From positions 1-64,000 of the forward strand of contig JANSYM010000002.1 of the NCBI GenBank assembly GCA_024742355.1: DNA of 64,000 bases. The letters run 5' to 3'. Numbering within the stretch: position 1 is the first letter of the stretch; each line of letters opens with the position of its first letter. Both the position numbers and the translations under genes were made by a program. Positions 44,778 through 52,158 of the stretch are shown piece by piece. This DNA comes from Hyphomonadaceae bacterium (GTDB lineage: Bacteria; Pseudomonadota; Alphaproteobacteria; Caulobacterales; Hyphomonadaceae). Under the pieces are notes generated by a model that was given only the letters and a program-made list of their open reading frames with translations, made no database searches and was not told the origin of the DNA.

Positions 44778-46018
44778 TCATGGGCTGGTTTAAGATCACA
44801 CTGTGGAAGCGCATTCTCGGCGCCTTGATTCTGGGCCTGATTGTCGGGCTGATCTGGGGCGACGGCGCCAATTCAATCCGATGGATGGGCGACATTTTTG
44901 TGCGCGCCATCCGGATGCTGGTCGTGCCATTGATCTTCACGACATTGGTGGCAGGGGTGGTTTCAATGGGCGATGCCCGTCGGCTTGGATCCATCGGGCT
45001 GAAGGCGTTCGTCCTGTATCTCGGGACGACGGCTCTGGCGATCACAATCGGCTTGATATTCGGCACCATCATGCAGCCTGGTGTCGGAGTCGAATTGTCC
45101 GCGGCTGAGCCTCACACGCTTTCAAGCGCTGTGTCTCTCGGTGAGCGTTTGATCAACATGATCCCGATCAATCCGATTGCTGCATTAGCGGAAGGCAACA
45201 TTCTGGCAGTGATCATATTCTCAATCTTGATCGGCGTCGGGATCATCATGGTCGGCGATGAAGCGAAAGTGCTGCGAGATGCGTTCAATGCAGGCGCGGA
45301 AGTCATGCTCAAGCTCACCTTCATCGTCATGGAACTGGCGCCGTTTGGCGTCTTCGCCCTGATCGCATGGGTCGCCGGCACTCAGGGCGCCGAGACATTG
45401 CTGAAAGTCATCACGCTTGCAGCTGCGGTCTATCTCGCTTGCATCGCACATATCGTCATCGTGCAATTCGGATTGGTGAAATTTCTCGCCCGCTTGCCAA
45501 TACTGCCATTCGTCCGCGGGGCGGTGGATCCACAGCTGCTGGCGTATTCGACATCATCGAGTGCGGCGACGTTGCCGGCGACCATGGCAGCGGCAGAGGA
45601 GAATATGGGGATTGGCGTACCTGTACGCTCATCCGTGTTGCCACTCGGCGCGACTGTGAACATGGACGGTACGGCTCTCTATGTCGGCATCGTGGCCTTG
45701 TTCTCGGCCCAGGCCTTCGGCGTTGATCTCGCATTGAGCGATTATCTGATTATCGGTTTGACCACGACTCTGGTCTCTATTGGTACGGCGTCAGTCCCCT
45801 CTGCTTCGCTCTTCCTTCTCGCTGCCGTGTTGACCTCGATTGGAATTTCGGCCGAACAGACCGCGATTATTGTTGGCTTCATCCTGCCATTTGACCGCGT
45901 ACTGGATATGATGCGCACAGTGGTCAATGTGACCGGCGATCTCGCAGTGGCGACGGTCGTGGCCAAATCGGAGGGCGAAATCGATGTGGAGACCTACAAT
46001 GCTGCGCCAGATCTTTAG
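44774..46018 (+). CDS. Dicarboxylate/amino-acid:cation symporter (GltP/DctA family)
   Basis: A 414-aa inner-membrane importer of acidic amino acids or dicarboxylates driven by Na+ or H+. Family motifs: YSTSSSAATLPATMAAAEE (serine-rich hairpin HP1), LPLGATVNMDGTALY (N-M-D-G-T) and the HP2-like TTLVSIGTASVPSAS. ATG 44774 overlaps the deacylase TGA. In this operon it would bring released glutamate- or aspartate-type products into the cell for DadA. Confidence 0.93.
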   Translation: MIMGWFKITLWKRILGALILGLIVGLIWGDGANSIRWMGDIFVRAIRMLVVPLIFTTLVAGVVSMGDARRLGSIGLKAFVLYLGTTALAITIGLIFGTIMQPGVGVELSAAEPHTLSSAVSLGERLINMIPINPIAALAEGNILAVIIFSILIGVGIIMVGDEAKVLRDAFNAGAEVMLKLTFIVMELAPFGVFALIAWVAGTQGAETLLKVITLAAAVYLACIAHIVIVQFGLVKFLARLPILPFVRGAVDPQLLAYSTSSSAATLPATMAAAEENMGIGVPVRSSVLPLGATVNMDGTALYVGIVALFSAQAFGVDLALSDYLIIGLTTTLVSIGTASVPSASLFLLAAVLTSIGISAEQTAIIVGFILPFDRVLDMMRTVVNVTGDLAVATVVAKSEGEIDVETYNAAPDL

Positions 46019-47927
46019 CGTCTTCGCGCTCGGTTTTCTGACCCTCACAGCCTCATGCCAGACCGTGAGCGATACAGCGGGCGGAGCGGGCTGGCTCACC
46101 GGGCAAGTTGTCGATGAGAGGGGTGTACCGATCCGCGCGCGGCTTGAGATTGACGGAGAGGCGATCGACACGGAAATCGACGGAACGTTCGCCATCGCGC
46201 CAACCGAGGCGCTTGTCTATCGAATGGAGTTCAGCGCCGACGGCCACTATCCAATGCGCCAGACGTTCAGCCATGCTGAGCTTCAGGACGACGGCGATCT
46301 GGGGCGGATAACTCTCGTACAGCGCGCAGACAATCGAACGCTCTTCGTGTTCGGAGGCGATGCTATGATCGGGCGGCGCTTTTACGACCCTTTCGATGGT
46401 GAGCCGGTGCTCGTGACACCGGAAAACAGGCTGGAAGACTCGCGAGCCTTGCTACGCGAGATGAAGCCTTATCTCGAACGTGCGGACTACGCCTCGATCA
46501 ATCTAGAAACCCCGATCTTCGACGCGCCGCCGGGGCCATCGGCGCCGAAATTTGTGACGTTTTTCTCAGCGCCCGAGACGCTCGAAGCCCTGGAATGGGC
46601 GGGCACGGATTATGTCGCGCTGGGGAATAATCATACATATGACTTCCTCGAGCCCGGACTGGACGTCACGCTCGCGCATTTGTCGGCGAGCGAGTTGGAT
46701 TTTTCAGGAGCTGGCAAAACGGAGCGTGAAGCGCTTGCAGCACACCGCGAGCGACTTGCCGGCACTGATTACGATCTGCTGAGCTATGTCGGATGGCCCG
46801 CCGGACCGCCAACGCAATCTGCGGAAGACGATAAAGGCGGGGCCGCGCTTGGCACTGAAGAGAACCTGGTCGCAACGAGCCGTCAGAGCGTCGCGACGGG
46901 CGGAGTACCTGTGCTTCAGTACCATGGCGGTCTCGAATATGTGGAAGAACCCACGTTGACGGTCGAAACGCGCGTGAAGCACGCAATTGATGCCGGCGCG
47001 GCGCTCGTCGTAGCGCATCATCCGCATGTCACACAGGGGCTCGAACTGTATGAGGATAAATTGATCGCCTGGTCATTGGGGAATTTTCTATTCGACCAGT
47101 ATTTCTATTCCGCGCAGTCCGCGGCCTTGCTCTATGTCTGGATGGACGGTGACCAATTCTATCACGCTGAAACCGTGCCGATCTACATAAAGGGCTACCA
47201 TCCGACACCCGCAGTGGGCGCGATGCGCAACAAGATCAATCGGCGCGTCTATGAGCTTTCCAGCGCCCGCAACACGTTCTTGCAACGCTCTGGCGGCCAT
47301 TTGATCCTGCGTTCGGGCAATACCGTCGCGGCAGACGCGCTCCGTTTCAATATCGAAACGGATTGTCAGCAGGGTCGGGTGCGGCAGGGCAAGGATTTGC
47401 TCGCGCGCGGTGATTTTGACGCGCATGCTTTGTTTGACGTCAAAGATCGATCCTGGATCGAGCCTGCGGGAATGGTACGCGTCCAGTCCGAACCGGGTAC
47501 CGATTGGGATCAGGCGATGATTCTGGACATTCCGGTAGGGGAGACCCTCATTACCGGAATGCGCAAATTTCAAAGAGTTTTCACCAAAGGGACGCCGATG
47601 AGTTTGCGAGCCAAGGTCGAGAGTACATCAGACGTAACGATCGATGCTTACCTGCAAATCCGTGCAGAAGGGGAGCGTTTGAGCGACGCGCTTGCCCGCG
47701 GTCGCAAGATCAAACTGGGCCGCATCAGCGTCACACCTGACACGCCTGTTTCAATCGATATTGATTTTGACAGTCCGAGAACGCGCGCACGCTCATTGCG
47801 GGTCTTGCTTGAAGTCACATCGCATGATGAAGCCGCGCAGGTCGAACTGGACGACCTCAAGCTGATCGAGTGGGAAACTCCGTTTGAGGCTGGTTTGAGT
47901 GGATGTAGCGTCGACGGTGCTCGCTAG
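45999..47927 (+). CDS. CapA-like metallophosphatase lipoprotein with flanking beta domains
   Basis: A 642-aa predicted lipoprotein (lipobox TASC, Cys20). Residues 32-107 look like a carboxypeptidase-regulatory beta-sandwich. Residues about 113-430 match the PGA_cap (CapA) metallophosphatase fold: FGGDAMIGRRF (D121), INLETPIF (E170), LGNNHTYDFLEPG (N/H) and VVAHHPHVTQGLELYEDKLIAWSLGNFLFDQ split across strands. Residues about 480-640 resemble a jelly-roll carbohydrate-binding-like domain ending LDDLKLIEWE. CapA proteins act in poly-gamma-glutamate metabolism. ATG 45999 has GGAG seven bases upstream and overlaps the symporter by 20 bp. Confidence 0.85.
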   Translation: MLRQIFSVFALGFLTLTASCQTVSDTAGGAGWLTGQVVDERGVPIRARLEIDGEAIDTEIDGTFAIAPTEALVYRMEFSADGHYPMRQTFSHAELQDDGDLGRITLVQRADNRTLFVFGGDAMIGRRFYDPFDGEPVLVTPENRLEDSRALLREMKPYLERADYASINLETPIFDAPPGPSAPKFVTFFSAPETLEALEWAGTDYVALGNNHTYDFLEPGLDVTLAHLSASELDFSGAGKTEREALAAHRERLAGTDYDLLSYVGWPAGPPTQSAEDDKGGAALGTEENLVATSRQSVATGGVPVLQYHGGLEYVEEPTLTVETRVKHAIDAGAALVVAHHPHVTQGLELYEDKLIAWSLGNFLFDQYFYSAQSAALLYVWMDGDQFYHAETVPIYIKGYHPTPAVGAMRNKINRRVYELSSARNTFLQRSGGHLILRSGNTVAADALRFNIETDCQQGRVRQGKDLLARGDFDAHALFDVKDRSWIEPAGMVRVQSEPGTDWDQAMILDIPVGETLITGMRKFQRVFTKGTPMSLRAKVESTSDVTIDAYLQIRAEGERLSDALARGRKIKLGRISVTPDTPVSIDIDFDSPRTRARSLRVLLEVTSHDEAAQVELDDLKLIEWETPFEAGLSGCSVDGAR

Positions 47928-48101
47928 TCTCGCAGGATCGGCTCCGTTGGCCCGCGTTTCCGGGTGCGAAAAAGTTCCCATAATGTAGATTATCGAATAT
48001 CTGGGTGTGGATCTCCCATGTCCGTTGATGCTTGCGAAATCTCTTGATTACGTGTTTTTCGTCGGCGCCAGGTTCTTTCACCATTTTGACGTTTGAGTTT
48101 A

Positions 48102-48111
48102 CCCCCCCCCC
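48102..48111 (+). repeat. C10 homopolymer tract
   Basis: Ten consecutive C in an otherwise balanced intergenic stretch, about 150 bases before xdhC-mobA. The longest homopolymer noticed in the window. Confidence 0.8.
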
Positions 48112-48230
48112 TGCTCATGCCTTGTGCTCAGCCGTTTTGATTCATGCCTCGTTAATTCTTCGGCTGCGGTCATTGCCGAGCGGCGCCACGCGCTTCTAAA
48201 GAGTGATCAATTTGTTCAATCGCACTAGCC

Positions 48231-48246
48231 GCACCGCATGCGGTGC
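48231..48246. promoter_or_regulatory. Perfect 16-bp palindrome, candidate operator
   Basis: GCACCGCATGCGGTGC reads identically on both strands and ends 14 bases before the start of the XdhC-MobA gene. No T-run follows, so a terminator is unlikely; a dimeric repressor site or a translation-masking hairpin are the options. Confidence 0.5.
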
Positions 48247-48260
48247 ATTAGATCCGAAGC

Positions 48261-49814
48261 ATGACCCCTGCGACCCTTCTCTCCGGCGAACATGCTGAAG
48301 ATGTGCTTTCGCGTCTCTCTGATTGGATAGCGACCGCGCAAAAATGCGCTCTAGTGTTCGTTACAGCGACAGAAGGTGGCGCTGTCAGAGCGCCGGGCGC
48401 CCTGCTCGCTGTCGGTGAACAGACCAGCATCGGATACATTTCGGGTGGTTGTATTGATGCCGACGTCGAATTGCAGGCGCGACAAGCGTGCGCAAAGGGT
48501 GAATCCAGGGCGCTGCGATATGGTGCGGGATCGCCATTTGTCGATCTGCCATTGCCGTGTGGCGGCGCGATTGAGGTCTTCATCGCCTGCAATCCTGATA
48601 TCACTTCGATCATGTCTGCCCGCGATCGCCTGATCTCGCGGCAAGAGGCGGAGTTGATCGTTCGGACCGACGGCACCATTGTTCTCGGCTCCGACATAGA
48701 GCGTCCGGCGCACGGTGATCATGTCTTCACGTATTGTCCGAAACTGCGTCTGCGCATCGCGGGTCGCGGCGCCGATGCCCTCGCTTTAGCACGCGTCAGC
48801 GATGCTGCAGGATACGCAACACACTTGCAGCTGGTGGATGACGAGGACCTCGAAAACGCAAGCGCCGCGGGATTGCCATCGCTCGAGCGTTTGTCCACTC
48901 CGGCCGCGATATCTGCGAACACAGACGACGCCTGGACCGCTTTCGTCCTCCTTTTTCATGATCAGGACTGGGAAGTACCGCTATTGCAGCAAGCCGTTCG
49001 AGGACCTGCTTTCTACGTTGGCGCTGTCGGCAGTCGCCGTACGCACGCCAATCGATGCGACGCGTTGAAAACGGCCGGGTGTTCGGCGGAAGAAATCGCG
49101 GCCATCCATGGCCCAATTGGGCTTGTGCCGTCCTTGCGAGATGCTTCCATGCTGGCAATCTCAACCCTGGCTGAAATCGTTGGTTCTTTCCCCGCGCGGT
49201 CATCAAGCCGCCGACCACGGACCGCCTTGCTCATGCTGGCCGCGGGCGCATCGAGTCGCTTCGAAACCGGGGACAAGCTCCTCGCAGACCTGGATGGACT
49301 GTCGGTTCTGGAGCGGGCGGCATCCAATGTTCCAGGCACGCCGGACCTCATAAAAGTCGCCATAATATCCAGCGAAACGCCTCGCCGCCGGGAAATCCTC
49401 GAAAGACAGGGATGGCGCACGATTGAAAATTCATCATCTCATCTGGGCCAATCCACCTCATTGAAGCTCGGTATTGAAGCGTTGCAAAATCTCTCAGAGA
49501 TCGATCAGGTCATTGTGCTGCTGGGCGACATGCCATTTGTTCCAGCCACACACATCGAAGCGCTTCGGCAGTGCGCCGATCTTCCCAGCACGTCTTGTGT
49601 GATGTCCGAGAGCGACGGCGTCATCTCGCCTCCCGCTTTGTTCAAGCGCGAGCATTTCGGAAAACTCATTGCGCTTGAGGGTGATCGCGGGGCAAAAGCA
49701 ATCTATCAAGCCATCGAGCATGGCAACGTGACCGTACCACTGCCAGACAAACACGCTGCTGATATTGATGTTCTAGCGGATCTCGAACGCGCAAAGGAGG
49801 TTGTTGATGCCTGA
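48261..49814 (+). CDS. XdhC-MobA fusion: molybdenum hydroxylase maturation and cofactor cytidylyltransferase
   Basis: A 517-aa two-domain protein. Residues 1 to about 310 are XdhC/CoxI-like (GGCIDADVELQARQA, then a Rossmann motif RIAGRGADALALA and VGAVGSRRTHANR), proteins that insert sulfurated molybdenum cofactor. Residues about 322-517 are a MobA/MocA-like nucleotidyltransferase with LAAGASSRFETGDKLL and VVLLGDMPFVPATHI; such enzymes attach CMP (or GMP) to the cofactor. The fusion fits the molybdenum hydroxylase encoded downstream, since the xanthine-oxidase family in bacteria often uses the cytosine dinucleotide form. The start has only a weak ribosome site. Confidence 0.88.
   Translation: MTPATLLSGEHAEDVLSRLSDWIATAQKCALVFVTATEGGAVRAPGALLAVGEQTSIGYISGGCIDADVELQARQACAKGESRALRYGAGSPFVDLPLPCGGAIEVFIACNPDITSIMSARDRLISRQEAELIVRTDGTIVLGSDIERPAHGDHVFTYCPKLRLRIAGRGADALALARVSDAAGYATHLQLVDDEDLENASAAGLPSLERLSTPAAISANTDDAWTAFVLLFHDQDWEVPLLQQAVRGPAFYVGAVGSRRTHANRCDALKTAGCSAEEIAAIHGPIGLVPSLRDASMLAISTLAEIVGSFPARSSSRRPRTALLMLAAGASSRFETGDKLLADLDGLSVLERAASNVPGTPDLIKVAIISSETPRRREILERQGWRTIENSSSHLGQSTSLKLGIEALQNLSEIDQVIVLLGDMPFVPATHIEALRQCADLPSTSCVMSESDGVISPPALFKREHFGKLIALEGDRGAKAIYQAIEHGNVTVPLPDKHAADIDVLADLERAKEVVDA
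49793..49800 (+). promoter_or_regulatory. Ribosome binding site selecting the moaA start
   Basis: AAAGGAGG lies six bases before ATG 49807, inside the end of the fusion gene. It favours the MPDDLGRTN start over the track start at 49801. Confidence 0.75.
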
Positions 49815-50838
49815 CGACCTGGGACGCACGAATAGCAAGCCGCTTGTCGATCAATTTGGACGTCAGGTGACGTATTTGAGATTATCGGTGACGGATCGAT
49901 GCGATCTGCGCTGCACCTATTGCATGGCCGAACGGATGCAGTTTCTCCCCAAACAGGAACTGCTCACGATTGAAGAACTGGATCAGGTGGCGGCCGCCTT
50001 CATCCGCCGCGGCGTACAAAAAATCCGAATTACTGGCGGCGAACCACTGGTGCGGCGTGGCATGCCAGAACTGATTGAACGGCTTGGTGGTTATCTCGGC
50101 CGTGGCCTGGAAGAGCTCACGCTGACGACCAATGGTACATTGCTGGACAAGTTCGCCGATTTGTTGGTGGAGAATGGCGTCAAGCGCATAAATGTGTCCC
50201 TCGACTCGCTGGATCCGCAAGGTTTCGAGCGGATCACACGACGCGGAAAGCTGGACAAGGTGCTCGCCGGAATTGATGCCGCGCTTGAAGCGGGCCTCAA
50301 GATCAAGATCAATACGGTCGCTATGAAACACGATAATCTGTCCGAGCTGCCTGCTATGATAGAGTGGGCGCATGGGAAAGGCATGGACCTCACTCTGATT
50401 GAGGTGATGCCATTGGGCGACACGGGCGAAGACCGGATCGACCAATACATTCCGTTGCCCATGGTGCGCGACCAGCTTGAAACGAGATGGCATATGCAAG
50501 ACGCCCATGTGTCGGAAATGAACGCGGGTCCGTCGCGATATGTGCATATCCGCGAAACCGGTGGCAAACTCGGCTTCATTACGCCGCTCACCAACAATTT
50601 TTGTGCGGGATGCAATCGTGTGCGTGTGACCTGCACCGGGCGTATTTATATGTGCCTGGGTCAGGATGATCATATTGACCTGCGGGCGGCGATCCGCGAT
50701 TCTGAGGATTCAGCTCAGGCGCTCGACTCATGCCTGGATCGGGCGCTTCTGAAAAAGCCAGAGCGGCATGAATTCAACATCAAAAACCGCGGTGAGGCCC
50801 CTGCTCTGCCGCGGCATATGTCAGTGACGGGCGGATAA
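49807..50838 (+). CDS. moaA: GTP 3',8-cyclase MoaA
   Basis: A radical SAM enzyme that begins molybdenum cofactor synthesis from GTP. The 343-aa protein has the SAM cluster RCDLRCTYCM (C32, C36, C39), GGEPLVRRG, and the C-terminal second cluster FCAGCNRVRVTCTGRIYMC; it ends in the required Gly-Gly. It overlaps the fusion gene by 8 bp and moaD by one base. moaC is not in the window, so pathway genes are split. Confidence 0.96.
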   Translation: MPDDLGRTNSKPLVDQFGRQVTYLRLSVTDRCDLRCTYCMAERMQFLPKQELLTIEELDQVAAAFIRRGVQKIRITGGEPLVRRGMPELIERLGGYLGRGLEELTLTTNGTLLDKFADLLVENGVKRINVSLDSLDPQGFERITRRGKLDKVLAGIDAALEAGLKIKINTVAMKHDNLSELPAMIEWAHGKGMDLTLIEVMPLGDTGEDRIDQYIPLPMVRDQLETRWHMQDAHVSEMNAGPSRYVHIRETGGKLGFITPLTNNFCAGCNRVRVTCTGRIYMCLGQDDHIDLRAAIRDSEDSAQALDSCLDRALLKKPERHEFNIKNRGEAPALPRHMSVTGG

Positions 50839-51086
50839 TGGCCAGGATTCTCTATTTCGGTCGCTTGAGCGATCTTACCGGCGCCGCAGAAGAAACAGTG
50901 GCATTGCCCGATACCGTTTCAACGGCGGGCGAGTTGCGCCAGTTTCTTGATCTTCGGTTTGAAGCAAATGGCGCTTTGCTGGAGCCGACCGTGCGGATCG
51001 CGATCAATAATGAACTCTGTTTTGACACGATGGCCGTCACCGAAACGGACGAGATTGCTTTCATGCCCCCTGTCGGAGGCGGTTAG
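50838..51086 (+). CDS. moaD: Molybdopterin synthase small subunit MoaD
   Basis: An 82-aa ubiquitin-like sulfur carrier ending in PPVGGG, whose terminal Gly is thiocarboxylated to donate sulfur to precursor Z. The ATG shares a base with the moaA TAA and moaE begins directly after its stop, so moaA-moaD-moaE are coupled. Confidence 0.93.
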   Translation: MARILYFGRLSDLTGAAEETVALPDTVSTAGELRQFLDLRFEANGALLEPTVRIAINNELCFDTMAVTETDEIAFMPPVGGG

Positions 51087-51545
51087 ATGCTGACCGTCAC
51101 CGAGGGGCCGCTTGATGCAAGCGCCTTGCTCAATGAATTTGAAAAAACCGCTATGGGCGCAGGCGCGATTGTCAGTTTTACCGGCTTGGTGCGTGCAGAG
51201 GCAGCCGCGGGACAGGTCAAAGGTCTGTATCTCCAGGCCTATTCGCCCATGACGGAGAACGGCATTCAGGCTGCGATTGATGAAGCAAAAACTCGGTGGC
51301 CTGTCCCAAATGTATCCGTGGCGCATCGCGTCGGCGAAATGATGGCCGGCGAGGCGATCGTATTTGTCGCGACTGCGTCCGTGCATCGACGCGCCGCCTT
51401 TGAGGCAGCCGACTTTCTGATGGATTACCTGAAAACCAAAGCCGTGTTCTGGAAACGCGAAACGACGGATCAGGGTGAGGCTTGGATCGAGCCGCGAGCT
51501 GATGATTATGCTGATGCTGAACGATGGGCGAAATCGTCGGATTGA
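51087..51545 (+). CDS. moaE: Molybdopterin synthase large subunit MoaE
   Basis: The catalytic subunit that builds the dithiolene of molybdopterin with MoaD. The 152-aa protein has GAIVSFTGLVR, VAHRVGEMMAGE and the conserved C-terminal MDYLKTKAVFWKRE that holds the catalytic lysines. Its start is adjacent to the moaD stop. A 148-bp gap with no strong terminator separates it from the hydroxylase genes. Confidence 0.95.
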   Translation: MLTVTEGPLDASALLNEFEKTAMGAGAIVSFTGLVRAEAAAGQVKGLYLQAYSPMTENGIQAAIDEAKTRWPVPNVSVAHRVGEMMAGEAIVFVATASVHRRAAFEAADFLMDYLKTKAVFWKRETTDQGEAWIEPRADDYADAERWAKSSD

Positions 51546-51693
51546 TGCCGCACGTGTTCACTTTTGGCGGCGCCCGTCGATTTTCTTTCGATCAACACTT
51601 TACTCGATGAACGATTGGATCATTATTCAATAGGAATGCGTGAAGGAGAGACCTATCGGGGTCCCCGCGTCCAAGTGCTGGAGGATGCACAGT

Positions 51694-52146
51694 ATGGCGA
51701 CACTCAAGATCAATGGCGAAACCGTAACGGTGGATGTGGCAGATGACACACCGCTACTCTGGGTTATTCGCGAACAAGTCGGGCTCACAGGGGCCAAGTA
51801 TGGATGTGGAATTGCCCAATGCGGCACATGCACCATTCATGTCGATGGCAGCCCAGTGAGGTCGTGTGTCTATCCAGTCGGCGCCCTTTCTGGTGAAGAG
51901 GAAATCACCACGATTGAAGGCCTCTCCGAGGAAGCGAACCACCCGGTGCAGGAAGCGTGGGCGGAACTCGATATTCCGCAATGCGGATACTGCCAGCCTG
52001 GGATGATCATGGCCGTTGCCGGCATGCTCAACGACAATCCAAATCCTTCGGACGAAGATATTGATGCCGAGATCACCAATATCTGTCGCTGCGGGACACT
52101 GGCGCGCGTCCGCAAGGGCATCAAGCTCGCCGTCGAAAAATCGTAA
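51694..52146 (+). CDS. Molybdenum hydroxylase iron-sulfur subunit (IorA type)
   Basis: A 150-aa protein with two [2Fe-2S] clusters: a plant-ferredoxin type (YGCGIAQCGTCTIHVDG, about residues 38-54, plus VRSC) and an all-helical type (QCGYCQPGM and CRCGT). It transfers electrons from the molybdenum site of the next gene product. ATG 51694 with GGAGG upstream was chosen; ATG 51685 is possible. It lacks an FAD subunit partner, as in isoquinoline oxidoreductase and cytochrome c-linked aldehyde dehydrogenases. Confidence 0.92.
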   Translation: MATLKINGETVTVDVADDTPLLWVIREQVGLTGAKYGCGIAQCGTCTIHVDGSPVRSCVYPVGALSGEEEITTIEGLSEEANHPVQEAWAELDIPQCGYCQPGMIMAVAGMLNDNPNPSDEDIDAEITNICRCGTLARVRKGIKLAVEKS

Positions 52147-52158
52147 GGGAGACGAACC

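Larger units (their letters stand above)
47928..48260. other. Gene-poor gap between the D-amino-acid and molybdenum loci
   Basis: 333 bases without a supported gene. It holds a C10 tract (48102-48111), TGATCAATTTGTTCA near 48204, and a perfect 16-bp palindrome 15 bases before the xdhC-mobA start. No T-rich terminator follows the CapA-like gene. Short minus-strand ORFs here are shadows. It probably contains the promoter of the molybdenum operon, but no clear -35/-10 pair was identified. Confidence 0.5.

Noticed and set aside
47928-48260. A molybdenum-cofactor riboswitch before the XdhC-MobA gene
   Set aside because: No multi-stem structure resembling the known Moco motif could be traced by eye; only a simple palindrome was found.
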